This document shows, one piece after another, positions 1 to 10,240 of a stretch of DNA of 64,000 nt. The DNA lies in NCBI GenBank assembly GCA_033807695.1, contig CM066308.1:2232001-2296000 (forward strand), written 5' to 3'. Each line of letters starts with the position of its first letter. Within the stretch, counting starts at the first letter, position 1. A program made the translations under genes and the position numbers. The notes beneath the pieces were generated by a model. It was given only the letters and a program-made list of their open reading frames with translations, was not told where the DNA came from and searched no databases. Source of the stretch: Daedaleopsis sinensis (Eukaryota; Basidiomycota; Agaricomycetes; Polyporales; Polyporaceae).

Positions 1-1659
1 TAGATTATCTATGCTCCACCAGCTGTCCTCACGCTTGCCGTGCAAATCTTCTACCAGCCCGCACAAGTGAGCCAACGCGCCGCTCGTGAGCGCACGGTCG
101 CTATAGCCGCCTTCTAGCACGCTAATGAGACGACCCTTGGCATAGCGGTCTGCGAACTCGCGAGCATCTCGTGCGAATGCGTGATAGAACGATGTCGGAA
201 CCTTGCGCTGATGACGAGACATTGATGGATACTCGTGTTCGCTTGCGTCAAAGCCACAGCTACAGCAGTATTGTTAGGCATATAATCGAATGATCTACAC
301 AGTAGACAGACCTGATGAGGACCAGTACATCGTCTGAGGCCCCGAGAGTGCTGTCGAGAAATTCGGCAGCCTTGGAAAGGAGACGAGAATATGACCCGTT
401 GTACAGATTAGCCCAGAAATCTGCCTCGGTCGTGTACGGCTTGAGGTGGACATTCTCGATATGTTGCCCGTGCGGACCATGAATGGAGACCGACGCGGCT
501 TGGATAAGCTCAGCCTTGCCATCCTCGCACGGGTACGAGAGTATGTCATGGATGCTACTGTAATAGACTTGCAGTCCTGGTTGTCCCGGGGGGGCCCCGC
601 CTTCAACTTCGAGTCGTTTGCGGTAAGTCTCCTCGTTGATCTGCCACGCGATTGCCTGTGTACCGTTTCCTGAGCAGCAGTCAACATTGAACATTGACAG
701 TGTCGTTAGAGGGAGCGTCGTAACGTACCGTGATGCAGGTCAATATCGAAGACGACTACACGATTGATGCTATGCTTGAGGTGTGCTGCTATGTCGTTAG
801 CTTACAAGACCTAGTGGTTAAGTGCCGACTCACCGTGAGCGGCAGCGACAGCTACATTGTTCACGAAGCAGAAACCAGATGGTGTGCTCTATTCGAGACG
901 GGTAAGCCTCAAATTTCGTCATAGGCTTTACTTGAGACAACTCACTTCTCCGCAGTGGTGGCCAGGTGGTCGAATTGCTACGAATGCCCGTTTCGTTTGT
1001 TCTGTGGAGACTAGACTGGAAGGGGCCCGCGAGCCTTCAACCACTGCGTCCACTGCTTCGCAGACGGTCCCAATCGCGCCTTGGATCGCCTCCAGAGATC
1101 CTGGACATACTGTGTCGTGCGTCAGTTCCGGACCAGATCGGAATTGCGAGTACTGACAGTAGAGGTCTCCTTGAGAGTATCCTTCCGGTATCTCGCTCTC
1201 CCCTTTGCCGACCTTCTCTTGACTCTCCGTCGCCCAACGTTTGAGGTTCTCCAGGTATACATCGCGCTCTATATCGCCATGCACGAATTTGACTGCAGCG
1301 TTATTCAGTATGTCCACGGACGCGCCACTATGGATGAAGGTTACAGGAACACCAACGGGCCGTTGGCTGCGCGAGTCCGACGGTGTGGAGATTTGCAGTT
1401 GACCGAGTGCCTTTGTGAGCTCGTCCGGGTCTTCTTCCGCCTTCAACGAGCCTGCGTTCAACGAGCCTGCGGAGTCGGAGTTGTTGGGCAATATAGCCGT
1501 GGTCAGAACGCGCTCCTCCAGTCGCGCAACAGCGGCCGCGAGTCCGAGACTGATTGCGCGCAGGCGTTCGGGTCGCTCTACGATGTGCGAGTTGTCTCGC
1601 GTCCGAATGTACCTGTGTTGTAGACACGCATTCTGGAGATATATTGCGGTCGGAGACAT
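1..1659 (-). CDS. HOS3-like histone deacetylase, 3' end outside window
   Basis: Zinc-dependent lysine deacetylase of the fungal Hos3 type, expected to remove acetyl groups from histones. Five exons can be chained in phase: 1659-946, 888-834, 788-729, 669-312 and 259-1 (continuing outside). Visible motifs are RPERLRAI near residue 30, the paired active-site histidines in PPGHHC near residue 232, the metal-binding DIDLHHGNGTQ across the exon 3/4 junction, and CGFDASEHE at the start of exon 5, followed by SMSRHQR and LEGGYSD. This SCGFDASEHE type block is characteristic of Hos3 rather than Rpd3 or Hda1. Every splice site is GT-AG. The gene is divergent from the RING gene at 1896. It is the only copy with an intact reading frame; the array carries three decayed 5' fragments of it. 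Family assignment is firm; substrate is inferred. Confidence 0.9.
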
Positions 1660-1895
1660 CCTCGCGGCAGGAAAGAAGGTGGTGGTTTGGAATTCGGTTA
1701 CGAACAGACGCGTCGCGCGTAAGAAGATTTACGTCGGAGACTCAATTTGTTGCTTTCGGAATATGAACCTGAGCATTCAGACGCCCATTTCGTATTTCAG
1801 AGTCCTCCAACCTTGTCTCCGCCCCCTTCCGCTGCCCCCCTCACTCGATTCTTGTTGCAGCACAAGCTACTGGCGTTGAACATTGACCGAACGAC
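1660..1895. promoter_or_regulatory. Bidirectional promoter between deacetylase and RING genes
   Basis: The two start codons are 236 bp apart and point away from each other, so this interval must hold both promoters. It contains a pyrimidine-rich GC stretch around 1815-1850 (CCGCCCCC followed by further C runs). Nearly the same interval recurs three more times at the same place relative to the RING start codon. Confidence 0.7.
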
Positions 1896-3163
1896 ATGGA
1901 TCGGACCGCTGACCATCTCGCCGCCTTTGCTCGTCTTGCAAATCTCCGACGAGATGCTGGTGCTCGTCAGAATGCCACGGACGAACCGGACAGCTTACTG
2001 GAGATGTTGCTGAACCCAGACTTTGTTTCTTCACCTTTGGGTATCGCTGGCGAGGTACGCAGAGATGACTCGTCGTACGAAGATCTCCCACCCCTCGAAG
2101 ACGCCTCGGACGATGATCGTTCTCGCCCAACAACACCCCGCTCGTCCGGAGATAACATGCCGCCTCTCGAAGACGAGCAGACGTTATCTGTGGACTCGGA
2201 CGTCATTCCTTCTGCGGCGGAAACTCCTGCGGCGGAAACTTTTACGGCTTCACCAGTAGTCCCAAGTCCGAGTGGCGTAACTGCTTCAGCACGTTCAGCT
2301 AGGCCGCTCGTCAGCCGTGCGAGAACCGGACGTACACGGACAACCATTCCCCCATCGTCCACGGCTGCTGAAGAAGAAGAAGCCGGCGCAGATAGCGACA
2401 GCAGTCTGCCCTCGCTTCAAAGCGTGTCCGACTCCTCTGACGATGAAGACTATATTTCCGAATCCGATTGGGATGAAGAAGATAGTTTGGACGACTCCGA
2501 CGAGGAAAGCAATCTCGTGAGCCAGATGCTAGAGCAAGCCGAACGCGTGTCCGCCGAAACCTCGCGGGCTCCACTGGCTCCCATCGACTCCATGGACATC
2601 GAACTGGACAGAGACCTAGACCCGATGGGGTTCACCGCCTCGCTACAGGCATACCGGAATCTCCTAGAGAGAGCGGTGAGTCTCGATTGTGCGCATGCGT
2701 TTTCTGCAGTATTGTTCAAGTCACATTGCAGCGCACTCTAGTTCCCGATATCGACGCTCGCTTCCATCCTCCGCCGATGTGGGTTGCTGATCTGGCCATG
2801 CGTGCCACCGGCGCAGACAATGACCCCGAACGTGCGAAGACACTACTTGCTGGAATGGAAGAGGTTCCGGATGTTCTTGTGCAACGCTATGAGAAGTTGC
2901 GAACCGGGAACGAGGAAGACGTCGATGGTTGCGCAATATGTCGAGAGGACCTACTCGCCAAGGTTCCTTCGTCAACGGAGGATCCTGTGGTCGTTGCACA
3001 CTTCGTCGCTCTACCTTTTCATCCCGACCCGGACTGCATCGTAGCATTTCCATGTGCAGGCAAACACCTGTTCCACAAGGAGTGCCTCTCGCCCTGGCTA
3101 GCGCGCCGGTTCGACATCGATCCGGCCGAGTGCGGGGGATCTCCGGTGCGTGTTGCTCGCTGA
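1896..3163 (+). CDS. RING-H2 protein copy R1, truncated by array junction, last Cys pair lost
   Basis: Exon 1 is 1896-2675 and exon 2 is 2732-3163; predicted 403 aa. The N-terminal ~260 residues are acidic, Ser-rich and probably disordered. Exon 2 carries a RING-H2 finger starting at CAIC, then FPC, the two histidines of GKHLFH, and KEC. The final CPTC pair is missing because seven codons present in R2 and R4 are deleted at about 3102. After GATCCG (3124) the frame runs into array sequence and stops 12 codons later. This is the native 5' half of the RING gene, cut off from its 3' half at 33,666. A complete RING-H2 finger would mark an E3 ubiquitin ligase; this copy should not fold a complete second zinc site. 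Confidence 0.75.
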
Positions 3164-3347
3164 TGTCCGTGATGGCTAGGACTGCCAACCACAGAATTAA
3201 TGCGAGAGATAGGGAGTGCGCAGGGGTATAAGGGTGTCGAGGGGCGGGGGCGGATATGGTGGGGGGCGGGGGCTGGGCACGAGGAGCAGCAGCGTGTACA
3301 TAGGAACGAAATATATTTCGTGGCTACTCTACACACTGCGAGACAGG

Positions 3348-3400
3348 CGAGGAGGAGGAGGAGGAGGAGGAAGGGGGAGAGGGAGGAGGAGAAGGAGAAG
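3348..3400 (+). repeat. GGA-rich purine microsatellite
   Basis: A run of GGA/GAG triplets grading into AAGGGGGAGAGGGAGGAGG. It recurs with different length at 13,524-13,575 and 23,729-23,780. Confidence 0.8.
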
Positions 3401-3902
3401 GACACCTCTACTCGACATGCGCACGCACACCCGCACTCGCACTGGACACTCCGCTCGTGCAGCCCGAGAGTCCCCGTTCCATCCGCAAATCGCACTGGTC
3501 CCGTCTGCCTCGTTCGTCACCGCGTCGCGTTCGTTTGCAACCACTACCGTACACGCGGGCGCCTCCATGCCCGTTCTCGGACTGCAAGTGGACGTGCTCG
3601 CACCTAGGCTCTTCCACTGCCCACCACCTCCGTCGCTAGTGCCTCCCGTCTCCCCTCTGCACTCGCCGCTGCGCCCTGCTCTGATCTCGGGCTCTGTGCT
3701 GCCAGAGACGTCTCTGCATCCTGCCGCCATCGACTCGTCAGCCTGAGCTTCGGACTCCAGCGGAAAACACTCGGAATCGGCTCGTACCTGGTGCTCGTAT
3801 GCGACTCTTCTTGCTGGTCGAGTCTGACAATGCACTCGCCGTCCGAGTCGTCCGTTGAATCCGTCCCTCTGCTTCCGGGCCTCGTCCGTTCTATGCCTCA
3901 GC

Positions 3903-4082
3903 ACTCGCCGCCGTTCTTGTCCCTGGCTCTCGCCCGCCGTTCTTGGCCTGCCGACTCTGAATATCCGCTCGCCGTCCTTGGCTGCCGACACTGACTGTGC
4001 GCTCGCCGTCCTCGTCCGTCAACTCCGCTCGCTGTTCTTGTCCGTCAACTCCGAATATGCGCTCGCCGTCCCTGTCTACCGA
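3903..4082. repeat. Minisatellite, period about 34 bp
   Basis: Repeated modules of the type GCCGTCCTTG followed by a CCGACACTGA-like part and ending in TGCGCTC, with one 26-bp variant. The corresponding blocks are near 14,083-14,264 and 24,286-24,467. Order and number of modules differ between units. Confidence 0.65.
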
Positions 4083-4287
4083 CACTCACCTGCCTCGTCT
4101 GCCGGGGGCATCTCTCCCGCGCCGACGTCCTCTGTCCCCTGGGCTCTAGTCGCGCTCCCCGGTACCCTCGACCGTCTGATTGACTCGCGCTGTACCGACG
4201 ACTCGCCGCCGGAGGAAAAGCACGGTGACACCTGGTGACACGTTCCCGGCGCACTTAGGTGTCTCCGTGCGAGCGCGCTTCAAGCTG

Positions 4288-4300
4288 ACGCGTGACGTCA
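4288..4300. promoter_or_regulatory. Overlapping MCB and CRE palindromes
   Basis: ACGCGT (4288-4293) overlaps the CRE palindrome TGACGTCA (4293-4300). The same composite occurs in units 2 (CRE 14,462-14,469) and 3 (24,674-24,681). Binding is inference. Confidence 0.35.
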
Positions 4301-5663
4301 CTGATCCTCGGTCTCTGAGTCGACGCGTCGACAGCACTTCCTGCAGCTAGTCAGCTTCGTCGATTGCGTCAAATGCCGATGTACGTACCCACACGCGATG
4401 TCGCGCCGCCGGCCGATGACTCCTGCCTTCACCGTCTGCGCTGACAGCCGCAACCTTGCTGCCGGACCGCCGCTGCGCTACTATGTAGTGTCCGTGCGCT
4501 CATGAGTGTCGCGGTAGCCACGTCGTCACGTACAATCGGAAGAGTACCTTAACATGGTCCGTCAGTATTGTCTTGGCCCCTGTTCGCTGTTAAGGTACGT
4601 ACCCGGATGCATCATAGAATTGCGACCGACGGCCTCGTGCAAACTTCTCCGACAGTGTCGCACGAGGTCTTGTTCAGTGATCTCCTTGACGGCCGCCGTT
4701 GTGCCATGCTCATGCTGTCCGATAGAAGCTCGTTGAGGTCTGAAGTTATATGTCATACAGTTGACACGCACCTGATGAACCTTCGTGCTTCTTACGGAAG
4801 GTACGGAGTCCATCGTCCGCTATGAGAGCAGTGCAGCATCTTCCCATAGACCTCTGCAATGACGTCGTCGGCGTGTCTATCGCCTAGAGTCTGCACCAGC
4901 ATGTAAGCTCACGAGCACCCCTCAAATCATAGAAGGTGAGACTTGCGAGACTACTCACAGCATTACCCGCCCCACTGTGTGCACCTTGCATCGCGCGCCC
5001 TCCGAGTCCGTGAGTCCGGTCTTGCATCTCGTGCTAGTAGTCCAGTGCAAGGTCAGTTGATTGCGGCACATGTAAGACTCGGAGCTGTGCACGTACCTAC
5101 GAGCAGCCCTCCCAGCCGTCAAAAAAGACACATGCATCGGCGCGCGTGATCAGACACGGTGCGTACGCGTCTTGCGAAGCTCCGTCTAGACTCAGAGCGT
5201 GCTCGGGGGATGTGTCGTCGCTGGCGGTATCTATGGCCTCGGAGTCAGCCTCACGCAGTGTCCGGAAATGCTCGAGACAGACAGAATATGGGGTGTGTAC
5301 TCGACGTGTCGACACGTGCAGAAGGCCCGGAAGGACCAGCGCAAGCAGGCGAGCAATGTCTCGCCCGCAATGTGGAGCCTGAGGTGCTGAGTGTGTCTCA
5401 GCACTACGAGCAGATGAGCAGGTGGACTGTGTACTTACGAGAGCCGGCGGACATCATCAGCTCAGGCTGCAACTGTGTTGGGATGAGATGCTCGGAGAGG
5501 GAGATACAATGGAGGGAGAATCCTGTAGAGAGAGAGCAGGTGGTGGTACGTGGAGAAGGGGTGTGAGGAGGGGAAGCTACCGTTGGCTGTAAACAAACAG
5601 ACCTCGGAGTCTGGGCCCGAATTCCAGTCTCCCGACGGCCGGAGGAACTTACGTGTTCAGGAC

Positions 5664-6311
5664 CTATCGAGACACTATTCGGATGCGCCCGTAAGGAGAT
5701 TCTTCATGCCACTGAGCTTTCCCACCGCCATGGAATGTTTCAAAACTAATGCATACTGCACCGCTCCGAGAGTGATCACATTCATCCCCTCGAATCTGTG
5801 GAACTTACAAGCTGCTATCAGAGTCGAGCAGGAGAGGAATTCATGCACACAGAGAGACTTCTCTCCATGCACAGGGATTCCTACCCTGCTCGATTCTCAG
5901 GCTGGTCCATACGCCGCCGTCAGAGTGCTTCCATCAGTGGACGAGGACTCAGTCTTGGTCATGCCCGGGAGCACCGAGCCCAGAGCTCACTGCCTTGGGC
6001 GGATAGGACATCCTGTTCGGGTCAGGTACTGGAACATATTTTGGGCGGGGGATGACGTAGGTACTCACACGGAGCGGCGAACTCGAATATTGCTGCTTGA
6101 ATAGCGAGCGGAGGATTCCGTAGATTTGATGCGCCGGAACGTGGGATTCCAGCGACAGATATCGGGACAGCTCAGCAAGCCTGGAATGTTCCTCATTGAG
6201 AACGGAGCTACGAAAAATCAGCTGGTATCTTGAGAACGACTTGAACCACCTGCAGCAGAGCTCTTGAATGTCTATGCATAGAAAACATTCAGCAGTCCTT
6301 GACAGCGACAT
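5664..6311 (-). CDS. Candidate gene A, unit 1: spliced ORF of unknown function
   Basis: Four exons chain in phase: 6311-6069, 6012-5991, 5895-5809 and 5755-5664, giving 147 aa. The introns have GTGAGT, GTGAGC and GTAAGT donors, and CTGAC branch-like sites lie upstream of the first two acceptors. Exon 1 encodes an amphipathic, leucine-rich stretch (HSRLAELSRYLSLES). I recognise no family. The weak point is the third acceptor: the better CAG at 5902-5904 would add six bases and a stop codon, so the open chain needs an unusual GAG acceptor. It may be a decayed gene or chance. Confidence 0.3.
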
Positions 6312-6473
6312 GTTTGGCGGACTTACTGAGAGTTGGGGACCCCTACACCCGCGGCAGTTTGCCCATTTTGGCGGGCTCTAGTAAGCGGACCGGTACGGCG
6401 GGACATTGAGTGATTCGAGACCCAGAACAACGCTTGAAGTTGTTCAATTCGAAGGGATTCATCTTGAGCTGCA

Positions 6474-7229
6474 ATGCATCTTTACAATATTCTGGGTAAG
6501 TCTTGCTGTCCGCGCGAACATGGGCATGGGCGAGGCGAGGACGGTAGACGCGAGTGGGAAGTGGCCGGGATGAGCGTCGTGATCAAGCCACGCGTGGGTA
6601 GAACGGCGGTCCAAATACGGACAGCCATACTCACCGCCGGGCGTCTATCTCGCTCTTCCTCCCGCTGATCACTGACATTAAACTGACGCACCCCCTCAGC
6701 AGACAGGTTATTGCAGCAGCATATCATTTTGGATACTGCTCTACAATCTGAGCAACCTGTGACTCTCAAGAGCTGGTCTCAATTGCAGGCAAGTCTTGTA
6801 TTAACGTGATTTTACTCAAAACTTCGGAATTGCTGATCAATTTGCGATATACCACATTCCTGAATACGATACTGACTACAGCATGGCCTGATACAGACCT
6901 CGACATATGGGTAGCACGATCTAGGCCTCGATCCATCTCCCGCCCTTGCCGAAATTGCCAGATACCTTGCAGACGGCATTATCCACCCGGGACCCTCTCC
7001 TCGAGCCTCCTCCGCCCTAATTTACGACAGCATCACAACGAGAACCGAGTCAGACATTAGCCGAGCGCCCACGCCACTGCCCGGAGACAGCACGGAAGCT
7101 TCGATGCTCCTCCCTGCTCGGAACCTGTGGCATGCCCGTCCACACGAACAGGGTCTCCCTTCCCCTCCTCCTCATCCCCCGTGTCGCCTCCTGGTTGGTC
7201 CCGCCTCCGGCACCCCGGATCGTGCGTGA
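6474..7229 (+). CDS. Candidate gene B, unit 1: spliced ORF of unknown function
   Basis: A small exon 6474-6495 (ATG start) joins in phase to 6700-6788 across an intron with GTAAGT donor, CTGAC branch site and CTCAG acceptor. Exon 2 ends at a GC-type donor (GCAAGT). A long open stretch beginning HDLGLDPSPALAEIARYLAD runs from 6932 to 7229 after a TAG acceptor; how it joins exon 2 is uncertain. A further GTGCGT donor lies near 7224. No family recognised. Confidence 0.25.
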
Positions 7230-7380
7230 GAAGTGCCCTGTTGTCACTTCCACACGGTCGAGTCTCCTGACCGTGGGGCCTGCGCACGGGCCAGGCTCGA
7301 GGGATACAAATACGTGCGCAATCTCGTAGAGTCCGACCAGCACTCGCCACCCCCCGACTCGAGTACGTCCTCCCCTCTCC

Positions 7381-7403
7381 CTTCCCCCTTCCCCCTTCCC
7401 CCT
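7381..7403 (+). repeat. TTCCCCC microsatellite
   Basis: A short 7-bp tandem repeat. It is longer in unit 2 (17,521-17,565) and shorter in unit 3 (27,771-27,793), so length varies between units. Confidence 0.7.
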
Positions 7404-7704
7404 ACTACACTCACTCTATACTGACTATACTGCACTTGTACCTGTATATAGTACTCGACGCACTCCCCTTCGCTGACACCATTCCGAGCCCCCCCGTCCT
7501 CCTTCCTATCCCGCACGTCCGCCGCCGCCGCACTCGCTACCCCCGGACGTCGATTGGATCTGCGCGGACCACCGGCCTCACTCTTTGTCTCTCTCAGCCA
7601 CGATCTAGTCGCGAACGATATACGCGTATTGAATCTACTAGTGAGATTGCTTCCTTTTGGCTAGTGTCCTCACTTGACTGACTTCGACTTGTTTACCTTT
7701 CTAG

Positions 7705-8236
7705 CCTCTCCCTTCCGAGTCAACGTCAGACAGGCTCATTAAACGTGTACGTACAGTACTTATTGACGTTCACGTGCTACACCTCTACTGACATGCTCTC
7801 ATGTTATCTACAGATTCCGGACCTATGATTGTGGTTCGAGACTCTACGCGCACTTCAACTCGTATTCGGATGTTTGATTCATGTCTGACTACTATCTCCT
7901 TCAGATCCCCCGTAAACGACGTCAATAACAGCTATCGCACATGGCGGCGACTAGTTGTGTCTCCCGACTCGGAGGCAAGGTATGTGCGCACACCGGTCTC
8001 CTACCCAATCCGTACCAGGCTGACCAGACTTCAATCAGTCGCAGCTACATATTCCACTTAGATTCGCGAAGTAATCGCGATGCGTTCACGATTCCCGCGA
8101 GCTACAGGTGCGTACAACTTGTACATCTGCGTGCGCGGTATCCAATGCATGAATAACTTTGTCCATTCGCAGGACCAGCTCTCGGTCCCGCACACCGGAG
8201 GTCGTGTCGCGTCCGGCGCACTCGCCGGCATCCTAG
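7705..8236 (+). pseudogene. Candidate gene C, unit 1: broken by loss of a splice donor
   Basis: Matches the five-exon chain described for unit 3 (28,096-28,648). Here about 20 bases covering the end of exon 2 and its GTACGT donor are absent (near 7850), so the chain cannot be spliced as in units 2 and 3. Confidence 0.3.
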
Positions 8237-8289
8237 AATGTCACCGCGACTCGAGCAGTACGTCGCCGCCTTCGCGCCATGCGTGCTAG

Positions 8290-8826
8290 CCTGCACATCT
8301 CCGCGAACGCTGACCGTCCCGTTTCTCAGATCCCCGTGTACGATTCCGCGCGACTCGTGAGTCCGACACACGAGCATAATCTCAGATGCGCACGCCCGAC
8401 GTGAGTACGTCCCCGTGTCCGCTGTGTTGGTACAGATGCTGACTTGCCCTTCAATCTCGCAAGGCTGCTGGTGTAGATGGAGGAGAGTTTGGACGTGAAC
8501 ACCTGCCAATGGCATCGGCGTGCTACGCCCCTGACAAGACACAGTGTGAGTCGAAATCAATTCGTGCCAGCTTGGACATCTCCCCGAACGCTGACCGCCT
8601 TTCAGGTTCCCGTGTACAGTGGCGAACGTGAGCGCGAACTTGCAAGTCGCACACGAGCACGAGCATGATCTCAGATGCACACGCCCCACGTACGTACGTC
8701 CCGAACCGTGTCTGCAGACTCGGAGGCCGTGCTGACTTGACCTGCAACCTCAGACAGCTGCCGACGTAGACCGTGACGGACTCGACTCGGACGTGCACGG
8801 CTGGCATTGACGTGCTACGGCGTTCC
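8290..8826 (+). repeat. Internal tandem duplication of an exon pair (two copies of about 270 bp)
   Basis: Two neighbouring segments (about 8290-8560 and 8561-8826) share the order GAACGCTGACCG, a CAG acceptor, CCCGTGTAC, GATCTCAGATG, a GT donor, GCTGACTTG, an acceptor, then GGCATCGGCGTGCTAC or GGCATTGACGTGCTAC, then CAA..GTGAGTCGA. The duplication is present in all three units. Confidence 0.6.
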
Positions 8827-9167
8827 TAACAAGCAACGTGAGTCGATATCACTCTCGCGCCGCTGGTCCGGCTCCTCGCCTTGAGGCTTGAGTACTTGAG
8901 TTCTGACACTGGCTGCTGTACAGGCGGCCTCCGAGTGCCGACTGAACGCGTTCCGGGCAAGTCCGCGGCTGGTGGCCGCTACGCACCGAGCTCGATTCGC
9001 GCTCGCACCCGTGCAGAACAGGTGTGTCCGGCCAGTCTCCGTCCAGCCTGAGCCCGATTCGCGCTGACGGCAGTCGCCGCACCTCCTCGTTCGCACTCGA
9101 ATCGCGCGCAGCTCCGAGGGAGAGTAGGATTGGCTGTACTGCATTATATCTACGTACCGTACGATAG
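8675..9167 (+). pseudogene. Candidate gene D, unit 1: in-frame TGA in exon 2
   Basis: Matches the four-exon chain intact in unit 3 (29,089-29,581). Here the second exon reads CAT TGA CGT where unit 3 has CAT CGA CGT, giving a stop at 8808-8810. CGA to TGA is the change expected from deamination at a CpG. The rest of the chain stays open to the TAG at 9165-9167. Confidence 0.3.
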
Positions 9168-9189
9168 GACTGCGCTCATGTACTGTGCC

Positions 9190-10240
9190 ACGCCGACCCG
9201 CTGTCCCCGACAGTGCCGCCGTCCGTGCTCGGCCCGTCCCCGCAGGCCGTCCATCGCGCTCGCGCAGACCTCACGCACGCGTCCGTGCCGTCGTGCGTGC
9301 CGTTGCGGGACCACTGGTCCGGCGACGGGCCCATTCGCGTGCGGGATGGCGGACGTCTTCGACGCCGTGATGCTCGAGCGCGATGTGCTCGGAGCCCTCT
9401 CGAGCTCGATTGACGGCGGGAGGTCTTCGGGGCCTCGGGCGGGTTGGCACCCCGCCCGCGTACAGCCCAACCCCATCCGACGCATCCCGCCACTCGGGAC
9501 GCGCCGCTGGCGCAGACGTCTTGGTGCCGTTGCGAGCCCACGAGTCTGGAGACCGGCGTCGGGACTCGCGCGCGGGCTGGGCGGACTCGGAGGGCTCTTG
9601 ACCGACGGCGGGGATGCTCCCGACGGCGAGCCCTCGCGCGCGCGCTGCCAGAGGATCGGCCAGCGTCGGGATCCCGGCGCCGCGGGGCGACAGAGACGGA
9701 GACGGAGACAGAGACGGTCGGCAGTCAGGCCGCGGGGACAGCCTGAGCGGGCTGTCGTCCGGACTCCGGACAGCGGGTGGCCTGAGTTTGGGCTGGGGCG
9801 CGCACCGTGTTGCCTCCCGCGTCTGAGCTCCGAGAGGGTGGCCGTCACCGTGAGCCGTGCACGTCGGGCGGGCCTGGGACGGAGTGATGGGCGTGGACGT
9901 TCGCTAGCGGGCGGGCGGGCAGGCGGGGCGTCGTTCGTGAGTTCGTGAGTTCGTGAGTTCGGCCATGGGCCCCGCCCGCGCGGACGTTGGTTCCCGCGTG
10001 TCGTACGGCCCGGACGGCTTCGAAAGCGTGTGCACGCTACTCGTCGAGCGTGTCGGTGTCGGTGTCGAGTCTGCGCGCACCGGACGGCCGGGATAAGCTG
10101 TACAGTGAGTTCGGGGCCACGCCGCACGCGCAAGCGGCCGATTTTCAGACCTCGCATCCGGGGCCCGGAAACCGGTCGTACGTGTGCGGTGCAGTCAGCG
10201 CATGCGCGCTGTATGAGTCTCGCGGCTCGGCGGGGCGTCG
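9190..10240. other. GC-rich island in the unit body, no assignable gene
   Basis: Very GC-rich and CpG-rich. Long ORFs are open on both strands at once because stop codons are rare in such sequence. It includes a GACGGA-type 6-bp repeat near 9700 and a 9-bp repeat (GAGTTCGTG) at 9933-9960. Equivalent stretches lie at about 19,400-20,470 and 29,600-30,630. I see no motif that favours one frame. Confidence 0.5.

Noticed and set aside
7381..7403. TTCCCCC repeats as possible telomere-type repeats
   Set aside because: Period and sequence do not match fungal TTAGGG-type telomeres. Copy number is small and it lies inside the unit.
9150..10157. 335-codon ORF on the - strand in the GC-rich island (similar ORFs in units 2 and 3)
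   Set aside because: At this GC content frames on both strands are open over the same stretch, the composition is Arg/Pro/Ser low complexity, and indels between units break it.
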